From: Acidobacteriota bacterium
GTDB taxonomy: Bacteria; Acidobacteriota; Vicinamibacteria; Vicinamibacterales; UBA2999
Assembly (NCBI GenBank): GCA_030697165.1
Contig: JAUYQQ010000002.1
Span: 124,001 to 188,000, forward strand
Direction of reading: 5' to 3'
Length of the DNA: 64,000 nucleotides
Below, in pieces: positions 1 to 9,123 of this stretch. Each line of letters begins with the position of its first letter. The stretch's first letter is position 1. The notes beneath the pieces were generated by a model. That model searched no databases and had not been told where the DNA came from. It saw only the letters and a program-made list of their open reading frames with translations. The position numbers were made by a program, and so were the translations under genes.

Positions 1-138
1 CTCCCGGGCGATGGCCACGGTGTTATCGGTGCTCTGGCTGTCAACGACGATGATCTCGTCGGCCCACGAGAGGGACTCGAGGGCGGCCCGCAGGTTGGCG
101 GCTTCGTTGAGGGTAATGACTGTGGCCGTGACGGGCAC
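1..138 (-). CDS. glycosyltransferase family 2, N-terminal part only (runs off the window)
   Basis: The minus strand from 138 to the window edge reads 46 codons without a stop. The peptide starts PVTATVITLNEAANL and continues to IIVVDSQSTDNT, the N-terminal beta-alpha-beta and nucleotide-binding stretch of GT-A fold family 2 glycosyltransferases (NE, then VDSxSxDxT). Such enzymes move a sugar from a nucleotide donor to lipid or polysaccharide acceptors on the inner face of the membrane; the acceptor cannot be told from this fragment. GTG 138 is chosen over GTG 144 because a TAGACT -10 box (145-150) ends exactly six bases before it, the leaderless spacing seen throughout the window. It lies 23 bases downstream of the TolC-type gene. 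Confidence 0.6.
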   Translation of the reverse strand, partial: MPVTATVITLNEAANLRAALESLSWADEIIVVDSQSTDNTVAIARE

Positions 139-161
139 GGCCACAGTCTATCGGAGAAGGG

Positions 162-1763
162 CTAGAAGAGGGGCGACACCTGGACGGCGGTGTAGTTCAC
201 GACCGACTTGGCGTATTCGATCAGGGCCAGCAGTTCGCTGTTGCGGGCGACGTTCAGGTCGCGCTGGGCCTGCAGCACGAAGAAGCTGCTGGTCATGCCG
301 GCCTGGTATTTCTTCTCTTCCGCTTCGAGGCGGCGCTCGGCGAGCACGCGCGACGACCGGGTGGCGTCCACGCGCTTGGCGTTGGTCTGCACCTGGCGGC
401 CGTACTCGCGGACCTGGGTCGCGACCTGGAGCTCGAGGCTCTGAATCTGCCGCTCGGCCTGCGTGTTCTGCAGCCGCGCCCGTGCCAGCTGCGCCTCCTG
501 CGTCGACTTGCCGATCGGGTAGGCCAGGTCGACCTGCAGCGTCCAGCCCGGGAAATCGCCCGAGAAGGTCTTGCCGAGGGTGTTGAAGTAGCTCTGCTCG
601 ACGCTCGAGATGATGTCGCCGGTGGGAAGGCCGGTGATCGGATCGCGGGCGCGGCTCACCTGCAGACCGCCGGTGGCGCGGGCGTTGTAGTTGACCGACG
701 CGGTCACGTCCGGCAACGCCTGGTTGCGGAAGTAACGGATGTTGACGTCGTTGATCTCGAGGTTCTTTCGGGCGTTAACGACGTCGGTCCGCTGCCCGAG
801 GGCGTTCTTGACCGCGCCCTCGATGTCGACGGTCGTCGGCTGGAAGGTCACCGTCTCGGTCGGTTCGATGCGCGCCGACCAGAAGTCGGCGCTGTCCGGG
901 TTAAAGACCAGCGCGCGCAGCGTGTCCTGGGCGCGGTCGATGGCGGCCTCGGCGAGAATCACCGACTCCTCGCGCGTCGCCACTTCGGCTTCGGCCTGGA
1001 CGATGTCGAGCGGCGCCATGGTGCCAATTTCAACGCGCGCCCGGTTGTCCTTGAGCGACTGCTGCGCGAGGTCGAGTGATTGCCGCTGCACGGCGAGATT
1101 GCCGAGCGCATAGGTCAGGTCGTAGTAGGCATTGCGCACGTTGCGCACCGTCACCGAGACCGACTGCTGCAATTGGACGTCGGAGATCTCCTTGTTCTTC
1201 TGGCTGACCAGCAGTTGCTGGCGGGTGCCGTCGATCTTGAAGTTACGCAACAGCGGCTGGGTGTAGGTCGCGCTGAGCGACGAGTTCAACTGCGGGTTGA
1301 ACGTCGAGAACTGGTTGTTGGTGGTATTGCGGCCGTTGTTCCAGCGGACGTCGTAGCTGCCGCCCCCCCAGTTGGTGAGCGAAGCGACCCCAAAATTGAA
1401 CAGCGACTGGCCGGTCGTGATGCCACTGGCGGTGCCGCCCGAGAGGATGTTGGTAGAGGGCTGTGTCGAGTCCGACGTGCTGACCGTCGACACAAAGTTC
1501 GGCGAGTACGCCGCCTTGAACTGGTCGGTCGACAGGTCCTGCAGCTGCGGGTTGTAGCGCTGGACCTGCAGGTCGAGGTTCTGCTCGATCGCGGTCGCCA
1601 CCGCATCGTCGATGCTCATCCGCCGGACCGGGCCGCCTTGCGCCGGAGGCGTAGTGGCCGTTGTCTGGGCGTGGACAGCCGACAGCCCAAAACCGGACAC
1701 TATCGTCGCCACGAGGCCGGCGGTAACCACAGCCCGGGCGCAAAAACGCTGGTCAAAACGCAT
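162..1763 (-). CDS. TolC-family outer membrane channel protein
   Basis: A 533-aa outer-membrane efflux protein of the TolC family: a trimeric channel that works with an inner-membrane pump and a periplasmic adaptor. A signal peptide (about residues 1-32, ending AVHAQ) precedes a short linker and SIDDAVATAIEQNLDLQVQR, the typical first helix of the family. Two long coiled-coil helical repeats follow, around residues 200-300 and 400-520, with strings such as LAQQSLKDNRARVEIG and RRLEAEEKKYQAGMTSSF. The ATG at 1763 is preferred because the longer reading frame upstream adds 31 unlikely residues before the signal peptide. GGAG lies about ten bases upstream. No pump or adaptor genes are visible in the window, so the partner and substrate are unknown. 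Confidence 0.88.
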   Translation of the reverse strand: MRFDQRFCARAVVTAGLVATIVSGFGLSAVHAQTTATTPPAQGGPVRRMSIDDAVATAIEQNLDLQVQRYNPQLQDLSTDQFKAAYSPNFVSTVSTSDSTQPSTNILSGGTASGITTGQSLFNFGVASLTNWGGGSYDVRWNNGRNTTNNQFSTFNPQLNSSLSATYTQPLLRNFKIDGTRQQLLVSQKNKEISDVQLQQSVSVTVRNVRNAYYDLTYALGNLAVQRQSLDLAQQSLKDNRARVEIGTMAPLDIVQAEAEVATREESVILAEAAIDRAQDTLRALVFNPDSADFWSARIEPTETVTFQPTTVDIEGAVKNALGQRTDVVNARKNLEINDVNIRYFRNQALPDVTASVNYNARATGGLQVSRARDPITGLPTGDIISSVEQSYFNTLGKTFSGDFPGWTLQVDLAYPIGKSTQEAQLARARLQNTQAERQIQSLELQVATQVREYGRQVQTNAKRVDATRSSRVLAERRLEAEEKKYQAGMTSSFFVLQAQRDLNVARNSELLALIEYAKSVVNYTAVQVSPLF

Positions 1764-1963
1764 CACACTGCTACTCCAATCGAAGGTAATTCGCGGGTCT
1801 GGCCATGAGGGGCAGCAAAAGCGGTGCCGCCGGCCGACACGTCCGTCCTCCATCATAGACGTGGCAGGGCCGGGAAGGGTTCGCCGCCTTCGCGCTCCGC
1901 GCTTCGGCGCGCCAAGGGCGGCGAGGGCTGGTCGTTATACTAGATACTAGATACTAGCCTTTC
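1764..1963. other. divergent intergenic region with inverted repeat and short tandem repeat
   Basis: Spacer between the TolC-type gene (minus) and pyrE (plus). About 1879-1925 holds an imperfect inverted repeat (CGCCGCCTTCGCGC against GCGCGCCAAGGGCGGCG). It is followed by a TATACT box at 1936-1941 and a short tandem of TAGATAC units (1941-1957) directly before pyrE. TATACT is a plausible -10 for pyrE with a short leader. No gene is seen here. Confidence 0.45.
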
Positions 1964-2536
1964 ATGACCGAATCCGACCTCCTGACCCTGTTCCGCCGCT
2001 CGGGCGCCCTGCACGACGGCCACTTTCGCCTGTCTTCGGGGCTGCACAGCCCCGGCTACCTCCAGTGCGCCCTGGTCCTGCAGCATCCCGCTGATGCCGA
2101 GGCGCTCGGTGCAGCCCTGGGCAACCTCGTGCGCCCGCTAGGCGCCGTGACGGTGCTGTCGCCGGCCCTGGGCGGCATTGTCATTGGCCAGGAAGTAGGA
2201 CGCACCCTGGGCGTCCGTGCCATCTTTGCCGAGCGCCAGGACGGCGCCCTCTCGCTGCGCCGCGGTTTCGCACTCGAGCCCGGCGAGAAGGTGCTGGTCG
2301 TGGAAGACGTGGTGACCACTGGCGGATCCACCCGCGAGACGATGGAGGTCGCCCGCGCGGCCGGTGCGGTGGTCGTCGGCGCCTGCGCGGTGGTCGACCG
2401 CAGCGGCGGCAAGCAGGGACTCGACGTGCCGTTCCATGCGCTGTTGCCCATGGTCGTGCCGACGTATCAGGCGGATGATTGCCCGCTCTGCAAGCAGGAC
2501 CTTCCCATCATAAAGCCCGGCTCGCGCAGCAAGTAA
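1964..2536 (+). CDS. pyrE: orotate phosphoribosyltransferase
   Basis: A 190-aa phosphoribosyltransferase that joins orotate and PRPP to make OMP, the fifth step of UMP synthesis, in the cytoplasm. The PRPP-binding signature VVEDVVTTGGST is at about residues 112-123. The N-terminal RSGALHDGHFRLSSGLHSPGY (about 12-32) is characteristic of OPRTases that accept orotate, and Lys/Arg-rich loop residues lie near RQDGALSLRRG. Length is normal for the short bacterial form. The C-terminus carries DDCPLCKQDLPI, a two-cysteine extension found in some OPRTases. truA follows after only three bases, suggesting co-transcription. Confidence 0.93.
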   Translation: MTESDLLTLFRRSGALHDGHFRLSSGLHSPGYLQCALVLQHPADAEALGAALGNLVRPLGAVTVLSPALGGIVIGQEVGRTLGVRAIFAERQDGALSLRRGFALEPGEKVLVVEDVVTTGGSTRETMEVARAAGAVVVGACAVVDRSGGKQGLDVPFHALLPMVVPTYQADDCPLCKQDLPIIKPGSRSK

Positions 2537-2539
2537 CTT

Positions 2540-3349
2540 GTGCCTCGCACGCTCAAGCTGACCATCGCGTACGACGGTTCGGCCTATGCCGGTTGGCAGA
2601 GGCAGGCGAACGCGCAAGGCATCCAGGCCGTCCTGGAAGATGAGATTGCGGTCATCGTCGGTGCGCACAACCCCCTGGTCGCGGCGGGGCGCACCGACAC
2701 CGGCGTGCACGCCGCCGCGCAGGTGGCGAGTATCACGATCGATCATCCGATCGCCTGCGACGAGTTGCTGAAGGCCCTCAATGCGCGATTGAAGGCCGGC
2801 GACATCCGCATTCGCGCGATCGAGGAGACCTTCGATCGCTTCGACGCGCGAATTTTCGCGAAAACCAAGACCTATCGCTATGCCATCTGGAATGGCGGCG
2901 TGCCCAACCCCTTCATGCGCCACGTGGTGTGGCACGTGCCGTACGTCCTGGATCTGCCGCGGATGGTTCACGCCACGAGCGCGCTGGTTGGGGAGCAGGA
3001 CTTCGCCGCGTTCCAGGGCCGCGGCAGCGACGTCAAGACCACGGTCCGCCGCGTGCTGTCAGCGGAGCTTCGCGAGATCGCCACCGGCACGGATCAGCCA
3101 ACCGCAGTGTCGCCGCTTGACTCCTCCGCGCCGCAGCGCGATGGACGGCTCCTTCGTCTCGAGATTTCTGGGACCGGGTTCCTCCGGCACATGGTCCGGA
3201 CGATTGCCGGGACCCTGGTCGACATTGGCCGGGGGCAACTGGCGCCAGACGACATGCGCCGGATCATCGATTCGCGCGACCGCGCAGAGGCGGGGCAGAC
3301 GGCGCCGCCGCAGGGGTTGATGTTGTGGAAGGTCTCTTACGAAGCGTGA
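2540..3349 (+). CDS. truA: tRNA pseudouridine(38-40) synthase
   Basis: A 269-aa TruA, which isomerises uridines 38-40 in the anticodon arm of many tRNAs. The catalytic aspartate is D53 in AAGRTDTGVHAAAQV, preceded by the substrate-binding YDGSAYAGWQ (11-20). The C-terminal TGFLRHMVRTIAGTLVDIGRG is the family's second core motif. The start is a GTG three bases after the pyrE stop. Length and motif order are normal, so the enzyme should be functional. No promoter of its own is seen, and it is probably read through from pyrE. Confidence 0.94.
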   Translation: MPRTLKLTIAYDGSAYAGWQRQANAQGIQAVLEDEIAVIVGAHNPLVAAGRTDTGVHAAAQVASITIDHPIACDELLKALNARLKAGDIRIRAIEETFDRFDARIFAKTKTYRYAIWNGGVPNPFMRHVVWHVPYVLDLPRMVHATSALVGEQDFAAFQGRGSDVKTTVRRVLSAELREIATGTDQPTAVSPLDSSAPQRDGRLLRLEISGTGFLRHMVRTIAGTLVDIGRGQLAPDDMRRIIDSRDRAEAGQTAPPQGLMLWKVSYEA

Positions 3350-3366
3350 TTTCGCCGCCGCGGCCT

Positions 3367-3833
3367 TTACCAGGAGGCCAGCCGGCGCATCAGCGTCACT
3401 GGCGTCGAGTCGGTGAAGTGGCACTCGACGACGACGACGGTGCTGTTGAAGCGGGCGGTGTTGGGTTTCAGCAGGTCGAGGAACAACTGCAGGAACGAAC
3501 GCTTCTCGGCGTAGACCACGCCATCGAACGTGTCGTCGAGTCCCGGTAGGGGTACCGCCATGGTATGCACCTGAGGCCCATCCGGCGACGACGTTGATGT
3601 CGGGATTGACCCGGAAATCGAACTGTGCGCTCCGCGATCCGACGTGGCCGTGGGGCGCGTCAACCTGCAGGTTCTCGGCGGCCTCGGCAATGGTGTCAGG
3701 GAACTCGCCCGGCTGGCCTTCGGGACCGCGCTCGAGCAGGCACTACCGCCTGCCCGGCCCTGGCGAGACGCGACGCGGCGATGCCCCCGCCGTAACCGGA
3801 ACCGACGACCACTGCCGTGTAGTGCTCTTTCAT
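3367..3833 (-). pseudogene. decayed GMC-family (cholesterol oxidase-like) FAD oxidoreductase fragment
   Basis: From ATG 3833 the minus strand encodes MKEHYTAVVVGSGYGGGIAA, the FAD dinucleotide-binding Rossmann start (GxGxxG) of cholesterol oxidase-like GMC enzymes. Near 3726 a frameshift breaks the frame. In the next frame the expected CLLERGPEGQPGEFPDT, then FDFRVNPDINVVAG, continues to about 3570. A third frame then carries a fragment with FLQLFLDLLKPNTARFN that I cannot assign, ending at a stop at 3367. A complete enzyme would be about 500 residues or more, so this is a remnant with at least one frameshift and a large internal loss. The order of fragments follows the parent protein. Confidence 0.7.
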
Positions 3834-3910
3834 GGTGCCCGGGGAAGACGAGAGACGCTGCCACATCAGGGAACTCCTTGAGCTGAACGGTTGTAGCATA
3901 CGCGGAACGA

Positions 3911-6900
3911 ATGCTGCCTCCCGAAAGCCCGTTGCTCGAAAGCGACCGGTTTGAGTTGCGGCGCCGCATTGGCGCCGGTGGTTTCGGCGTGGTTTACGAA
4001 GCCTTCGATCGCCAGCGTGGGACGAACGTGGCGCTGAAGATGCTGCATCGGCTCGATGCCAAGGGCCTGTACCGCTTCAAGCAGGAGTTCCGGTCGCTGA
4101 GCGACATCGCCCACGAGAACCTGATCACGCTGCACGAACTGCAGTCGCACGCCGGCCAGTGGTATTTCACGATGGAGTTCGTCGAGGGCGGCACCATTCT
4201 CGACTACGTGTGGAACGTGACCGATCGCCTGGCCGAGGACGCGATTACACCATCGCGCGGGCTGAGCGACGGCCCGACCGAGGCCATCGACCGCGCCGAC
4301 CTGGTGGCGGCGCGGGCGGCCGGCCCGCCGCCGCCAGTGGTGCTCCACCCGTCGATGGCGCCGCAGATGGTGCGGTCCGAGAACATCGATCGGCTGCGCG
4401 ACGCGGTCCGGGGACTGACCGAGGGACTGTCGGCCATCCACCGGCACGGCATCGTCCACCAGGACGTCAAGCCGGGCAACGTCATGGTGACCCCGGCCGG
4501 ACGAGTGGTGCTGCTTGATTTCGGCCTGGCGAAGAACGTCGCGGTCGATGTGACGGCGTCGTTCCAGGTGTCGGGCACGCCGGCGTATATGTCGCCGGAG
4601 CAGGCCGCGGGCCGGCCACTGTCCGACGCCACCGATTGGTACGCGGTGGGTGTCGTGATGTACCAGGCGCTGACTGGACGCCTGCCGCACTCGGGTCCGT
4701 TGCTCGAACTGCTGGCCGCCAAGCAGTCGGTCGATCCGCCGGCGCCATCGGCAATCGCGCCACAGGTGCCTCGCGAGCTCGACGACCTGTGCATGGACCT
4801 GTTGAAGCGCGATCCCACGGCCAGGCCGGGGGTGGCCGAGATCCTGCGGAGGCTCGGCGGGACGCTGCGATCGGCGCGGCCGCAAGCCATGGCCTCCGCG
4901 CCCGCCGTCAACACCCGGCTGGTCGGCCGTGAGCGGCACCTCGGCGTGCTGCGCGACGCCTTCCGTGCCTCGCAAGGCGGCCGCGCCGTGGCGGTGATGG
5001 TGCAAGGCCGCTCGGGCATGGGCAAGAGCGTGCTCGTGGCCGAGCTGATCCGCGAGCTGAACCTGCCGTTGCCCGGCCGTCGCAAACCGGTGATCCTGGC
5101 GGGGCGCTGTTACGAGCGCGAGACCATGCCCTACAAGGCGGTCGACAGCCTGATCGATGCGCTCGTGCGTCACCTGAAGGGCCTGAGCGAGGTGGATGCG
5201 GCGCGGTTGCTGCCTCGCGACATCCAGTCGCTGGCGCGGCTGTTCCCGGTGCTGCACCAGGTTGAGGTCATCGCCAGGACGCCGATTAGAAGCGACGACC
5301 ATGCCGACACCACCGAGATGCGGCGCCGGGCGTTCGTGGCCCTGCGCGGCCTGCTCGGCGCGCTCGCCGACGAGTCGCCGTTACTGGTCTACATCGACGA
5401 CATCCAGTGGGGCGACCTCGACAGCGTCGGGCTGCTGCGCGAGCTGCTGCGGCCGCCGGCGCCGCCGCACATGCTGCTGGTCGTCGCCTTCCGCAGCGAA
5501 GAGCGCGACACCAGCCCGGTGGTCCGCGCGCTGCTGCAGGCCTTCACCGAACTGGGCAGCGAACAGGACGTGCAAACGCTCGAAGTGGGCGAGCTGTCGG
5601 CGGCCGAGGCCCTGGAGCTGGCGCTGTCGCGCCTGGGGTCCGACGCGGTCGAGGAGCGTCGCCGCGCCGAAGCCATTGCCCTCGAATCAGGCGGCAGCCC
5701 GTTCTTCGTCGACGAGCTGGTGCGCTACGCCGAAAGCGGCGGCGAGCATGTCGAGCTGGACGCGGTGATCCGCGAGCGCATTCGCAACCTGCCGGTCGAC
5801 GCCCGCCAGCTGCTGCGGCTGATCGCCGTGAGTGGCAGGCCGGTGGCCCGCGAGGTGGTGCTGCTGGCGGCCGGCGCCGAAGAGCGGCATCACACGACGC
5901 TCGACTTGCTGCGCGTCGAGCACCTGGTGAAGAGTCACACCTCGGCCGACCGCCTCGAACTCGAGCCGTACCACGATCGCATTCGCGAGGTCACGCTGGC
6001 CGGATTGACCGACGCGCAGCTGGTCGGCTGCCACACCGCATTGGTCCAGGCCTGGGAAGCCGACGGCCGGGCCGATCCCGGCACCCTGACCACGCACTAC
6101 CAGGCGATCGGCGATCGCGAACGAACCGCGCACTACGCGGCTCGCGCCGCCGCCGAAGCCGAACGCGGCCTGGCCTTCGAGCGCGCGGCGTACTGCTATC
6201 GCCTCATCCTCGGCCTGGGAGTGCTGCCGGTCGCCGAAGCGCGAAACGTGCGTGCCCAGCTGGCCGAAGCCCTGGCCAATGCCGGCCGCGGTCACGAAGC
6301 CGGCGTGGAGTTCCTGGCGATCGCCGAAGGCCAGCCGCCGGCTGATGCGGTCAGGTGGGAACTGCGGGCGGCGGAACAATTTCTGATGGGCGGGTCACTC
6401 GACGCCGGCCTCGACGCGACCGCCAGGGTCCTCGGCCGTGTCGGCATGAAACTGCCGACCACACCCCACGGCTTGATTCTGAGCGTCCTGGCCAGGCGCG
6501 CGCTCCTCAGGGTGCGGGGCTTCAAGTTCAAGTCACGCCACGAGTCGAGCGTGCCGGCGACCGAACTTCAGCGGCTGGATGTCTGCACGTTGTTGGGTGG
6601 GCCGCTCGGCATGGCGGATCCGTTGCAAGGCTTCGATCTTCAGGTGCGCCAGACACTGCTGGCGCTCAGGGTCGGCGAACCGCACCGGGTCGCCTGGGCG
6701 ATGTCGAACCAGATCTGCAACTTCGCGATCTCGGGCAGCAAGACTCGCGCGTTCACGAGCCGGCTCATCGACGACGCCATCGGGCTCGCGACCCGTCTCG
6801 ACAATCGTCCCGCGCTCGGCCGCATCCTGGTCGCCTCAGGAATGGCGTCCAAGCTGAATGGCGAATTTGCCCAGAGCCTCGCCTTCCTCGATCGCGCCTT

Positions 6901-7717
6901 TGAAACCGTGGAGAACCTGCCCGGCCAGGTCTGGGAGCGGCAGACTGCGCGCATCTTCCAGCTCGAAGGTCTTATGTGGGTGGGCCGATGGGTCGAACTG
7001 TTCGACCGTCTTCCGGGCTTTATCGAGGGCGCCCGGCAGCGTGGCGATCTCTACGCCTCCACCTACATGCGGTCGCGCTACGCGCCGCTCGGCTATCTGG
7101 TGGCGGATGAACCCTCGCGAGCGCGGGAGGAGGCCGACGGTGTCAGCGGCTGGTCGACCCGCGGGTATTCGCTGCCGCGGAAGTTCCAGTTGCACTCACG
7201 AGTCCAGGCCAGCCTGTACGTGGGTGATCCCGGCAGCGGCTGGGAACGGCTGCAGGCCGAATGGCCGACCTTGCTGAAGACGCTGATGCGGTCGATTCAA
7301 TCTCAGCGGATCGACGCCTATCAACTCCGTGGCCGTGCCGCGATCGCGATGATGGCCGCCACCGGCGCGCCGCAATACTTGAAGGTGGCCAGCGAGGTGG
7401 TACGCGCACTCCGACGGCAGCGCGCAGCTTGGGCTGATGCGTTTGCGGACCAGCTGGACGGCACGGTGTCAGCCTGGCGGGGAGACCGCGCAACCGCAAC
7501 GGCGCTACTGGCCTCGGCGGAGCGACGATTCGAGAAGGCGGAGATGAACGGATATCTGGCCGGCACCCGGCGGCGGCGCGGCGAACTTCTAGGCGGAGAC
7601 GAAGGCCGGCGGCTGATCGAAACCGCCGACGCCTGGTTCGCCACGCAACGCGTGAAGAACCCGGCGGCGCTTACCAACTGTTTCGCGCCGAACCTGCCGC
7701 GAACTGATGGTGCCTAG
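3911..7717 (+). CDS. serine/threonine protein kinase with AAA-type ATPase and helical-repeat region
   Basis: A 1268-aa cytoplasmic signalling protein. Residues 14-310 are a Hanks-type kinase: Gly loop GAGGFGVV (21-28), Lys43, HQDVKPGN (183-190), DFG (203-205) and SPE at the end of the activation segment (228-230). A loop of about 50 residues rich in Ala/Pro is inserted before the catalytic helix. Residues about 335-700 are a predicted ATPase with Walker A GRSGMGKS (about 365-372) and Walker B LLVYIDD (about 491-497). The remainder is helical and probably TPR-like. This order (kinase, STAND/AAA ATPase, repeats) is known from large Acidobacteria and Myxococcota regulators. The residue before the catalytic Asp is Gln, not Arg, so activation-loop phosphorylation may not be needed. 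No transmembrane segment is evident. Its stop overlaps the stop of the convergent HupE-type gene in a CTAG palindrome. Confidence 0.9.
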   Translation: MLPPESPLLESDRFELRRRIGAGGFGVVYEAFDRQRGTNVALKMLHRLDAKGLYRFKQEFRSLSDIAHENLITLHELQSHAGQWYFTMEFVEGGTILDYVWNVTDRLAEDAITPSRGLSDGPTEAIDRADLVAARAAGPPPPVVLHPSMAPQMVRSENIDRLRDAVRGLTEGLSAIHRHGIVHQDVKPGNVMVTPAGRVVLLDFGLAKNVAVDVTASFQVSGTPAYMSPEQAAGRPLSDATDWYAVGVVMYQALTGRLPHSGPLLELLAAKQSVDPPAPSAIAPQVPRELDDLCMDLLKRDPTARPGVAEILRRLGGTLRSARPQAMASAPAVNTRLVGRERHLGVLRDAFRASQGGRAVAVMVQGRSGMGKSVLVAELIRELNLPLPGRRKPVILAGRCYERETMPYKAVDSLIDALVRHLKGLSEVDAARLLPRDIQSLARLFPVLHQVEVIARTPIRSDDHADTTEMRRRAFVALRGLLGALADESPLLVYIDDIQWGDLDSVGLLRELLRPPAPPHMLLVVAFRSEERDTSPVVRALLQAFTELGSEQDVQTLEVGELSAAEALELALSRLGSDAVEERRRAEAIALESGGSPFFVDELVRYAESGGEHVELDAVIRERIRNLPVDARQLLRLIAVSGRPVAREVVLLAAGAEERHHTTLDLLRVEHLVKSHTSADRLELEPYHDRIREVTLAGLTDAQLVGCHTALVQAWEADGRADPGTLTTHYQAIGDRERTAHYAARAAAEAERGLAFERAAYCYRLILGLGVLPVAEARNVRAQLAEALANAGRGHEAGVEFLAIAEGQPPADAVRWELRAAEQFLMGGSLDAGLDATARVLGRVGMKLPTTPHGLILSVLARRALLRVRGFKFKSRHESSVPATELQRLDVCTLLGGPLGMADPLQGFDLQVRQTLLALRVGEPHRVAWAMSNQICNFAISGSKTRAFTSRLIDDAIGLATRLDNRPALGRILVASGMASKLNGEFAQSLAFLDRAFETVENLPGQVWERQTARIFQLEGLMWVGRWVELFDRLPGFIEGARQRGDLYASTYMRSRYAPLGYLVADEPSRAREEADGVSGWSTRGYSLPRKFQLHSRVQASLYVGDPGSGWERLQAEWPTLLKTLMRSIQSQRIDAYQLRGRAAIAMMAATGAPQYLKVASEVVRALRRQRAAWADAFADQLDGTVSAWRGDRATATALLASAERRFEKAEMNGYLAGTRRRRGELLGGDEGRRLIETADAWFATQRVKNPAALTNCFAPNLPRTDGA

Positions 7718-9060
7718 GGTGCTTCAGGTGCCTGGGGTGCCGGGGCGGCCGGTTTTCCCATCCACAGCGACAACAGCCACATCACGAACGCAGCGCCGAC
7801 GATCACCATGGCCAGACGCAAGAGCTGTGACAGGTCGGCGGCGGTGAACTCCGGCCAGCGGTAGCCAATCAGCACGCTGCCGCGCTCGGTGGCCCAGTGC
7901 CAGGCTGTGTGCGCGACGAGCGCCGACAGCAGAATGGTGCCGATCCGTTCGGCGACCACGTAGCGGAACGTCAGCGTCAACAGCGGCACGGCGAGGATCA
8001 ACACGAACACCTGGCCGATCTCGACCCCGACGTTGAAGGCAAGCAGTGACGCGACCAGGTGCTCACCCGCGAACTGCATGCGCTCGCGCAACAGGAACGA
8101 GAACCCAAACCCATGGATGAGACCGAAGCCGAAGGTCACCATCCAGCGGCGGCTGAGTTGCGCGCCGACGATGTTCTCGAACGCCATGTACACGATCGAG
8201 ACCGCGATCAGCGTTTCAATGAGCGGCGCAAACCACAGCCCATCGGGCGCCATGCCGTAGGCCGACGCGATCAGCGTCACGGAATGCGCGATCGTGAACG
8301 ACGTGACGACAATCACCAGTCCGCGCAGATGGCGGAACGGAATCACCAGGCACAACAGGAACAGCAGGTGATCGGTGCCGTCGAGGATATGGAAGAACCC
8401 CTCCCGGGCGAACAGGTAGAACGCCTGGTGCCAGCGCGGATCGAGGTGGACGATGCCGGTGTCGGCGTGGATGTCGAACGCGCGCTCGGGCTTGCCGGGT
8501 TGCTGGAAGCGGAGCACGACGTTGACCTGGAGTCCCAGCCGCGACAACCCGGGGCGCACGGCAAAGTCCGACTGCTCGGAGCCGATCGCGTAGTCGAGCG
8601 CGACGTCGAGCATGCCCTGCTCCCAGTAGATCTGGGTCTCCTGGCCGAGGCGAGGGCCGGTCAGGATGTTTTCGAGCGCGGTGTCGTAGGCGTCGAACGA
8701 TCGGTCTCCGGGCAGCGACACCCGCAGCGCCCTGATCCCGGGCGACGCCAGGCGCTGGCCGTTCTCGTAGATCTCGACGTAGTCGCGAATCCACAGGTTG
8801 GTGGCGTCGGTCAGGGCCCGATCGACCCGGCTGAAGTCCAGAAAGCCGTTCGTGTAGGTGGGGATGTCCAAGTCCCGGAGCGACTTCAGGGGCACCCGCA
8901 ACAACAGGGTCAGGGTCTGGGCCTGGGGCCGGACGAAGCCGAACACGGTGACCTCGTTGGGCACATCGTGAGCGCCGGCGCGGGGCGCCAGCAAGACCAG
9001 GAGCAGGGCCACGACGGCCAATCGAGTCAATGAGTTGCTGGGATTGGTTGCGCTCGACAC
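7714..9060 (-). CDS. HupE/UreJ-family membrane protein with large exported N-terminal domain
   Basis: About 448 aa. A signal peptide (LAVVALLLVLLAPRAGAHD) is followed by a soluble region of about 190 residues rich in beta structure. Then come six to seven hydrophobic segments beginning at GFFHILDGTDHLLFLLCLVIPF and including FGLIHGFGFSFLL. The HGxDHLLF and GLIHGFGFS histidine-rich helices are the HupE/UreJ signature, a family linked to nickel/cobalt uptake or hydrogenase/urease accessory roles. This long form is found without those enzymes, and none are nearby, so the substrate is unknown. The longest frame begins at a TTG (9093), but GTG 9060 places the signal peptide sensibly and is preferred. 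The C-terminus is proline/alanine-rich. Confidence 0.78.
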   Translation of the reverse strand: MSSATNPSNSLTRLAVVALLLVLLAPRAGAHDVPNEVTVFGFVRPQAQTLTLLLRVPLKSLRDLDIPTYTNGFLDFSRVDRALTDATNLWIRDYVEIYENGQRLASPGIRALRVSLPGDRSFDAYDTALENILTGPRLGQETQIYWEQGMLDVALDYAIGSEQSDFAVRPGLSRLGLQVNVVLRFQQPGKPERAFDIHADTGIVHLDPRWHQAFYLFAREGFFHILDGTDHLLFLLCLVIPFRHLRGLVIVVTSFTIAHSVTLIASAYGMAPDGLWFAPLIETLIAVSIVYMAFENIVGAQLSRRWMVTFGFGLIHGFGFSFLLRERMQFAGEHLVASLLAFNVGVEIGQVFVLILAVPLLTLTFRYVVAERIGTILLSALVAHTAWHWATERGSVLIGYRWPEFTAADLSQLLRLAMVIVGAAFVMWLLSLWMGKPAAPAPQAPEAP

Positions 9061-9123
9061 GGTAATCGGTCCCAAGTATACTGGCGCCCGCAAAGACAGG
9101 CACTTCTTGAGAGGGGAGCCACG

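Noticed and set aside
3866-5302. 478-codon antisense open frame over the kinase gene
   Set aside because: Shadow frame opposite kinase and ATPase motifs; no signature of its own.
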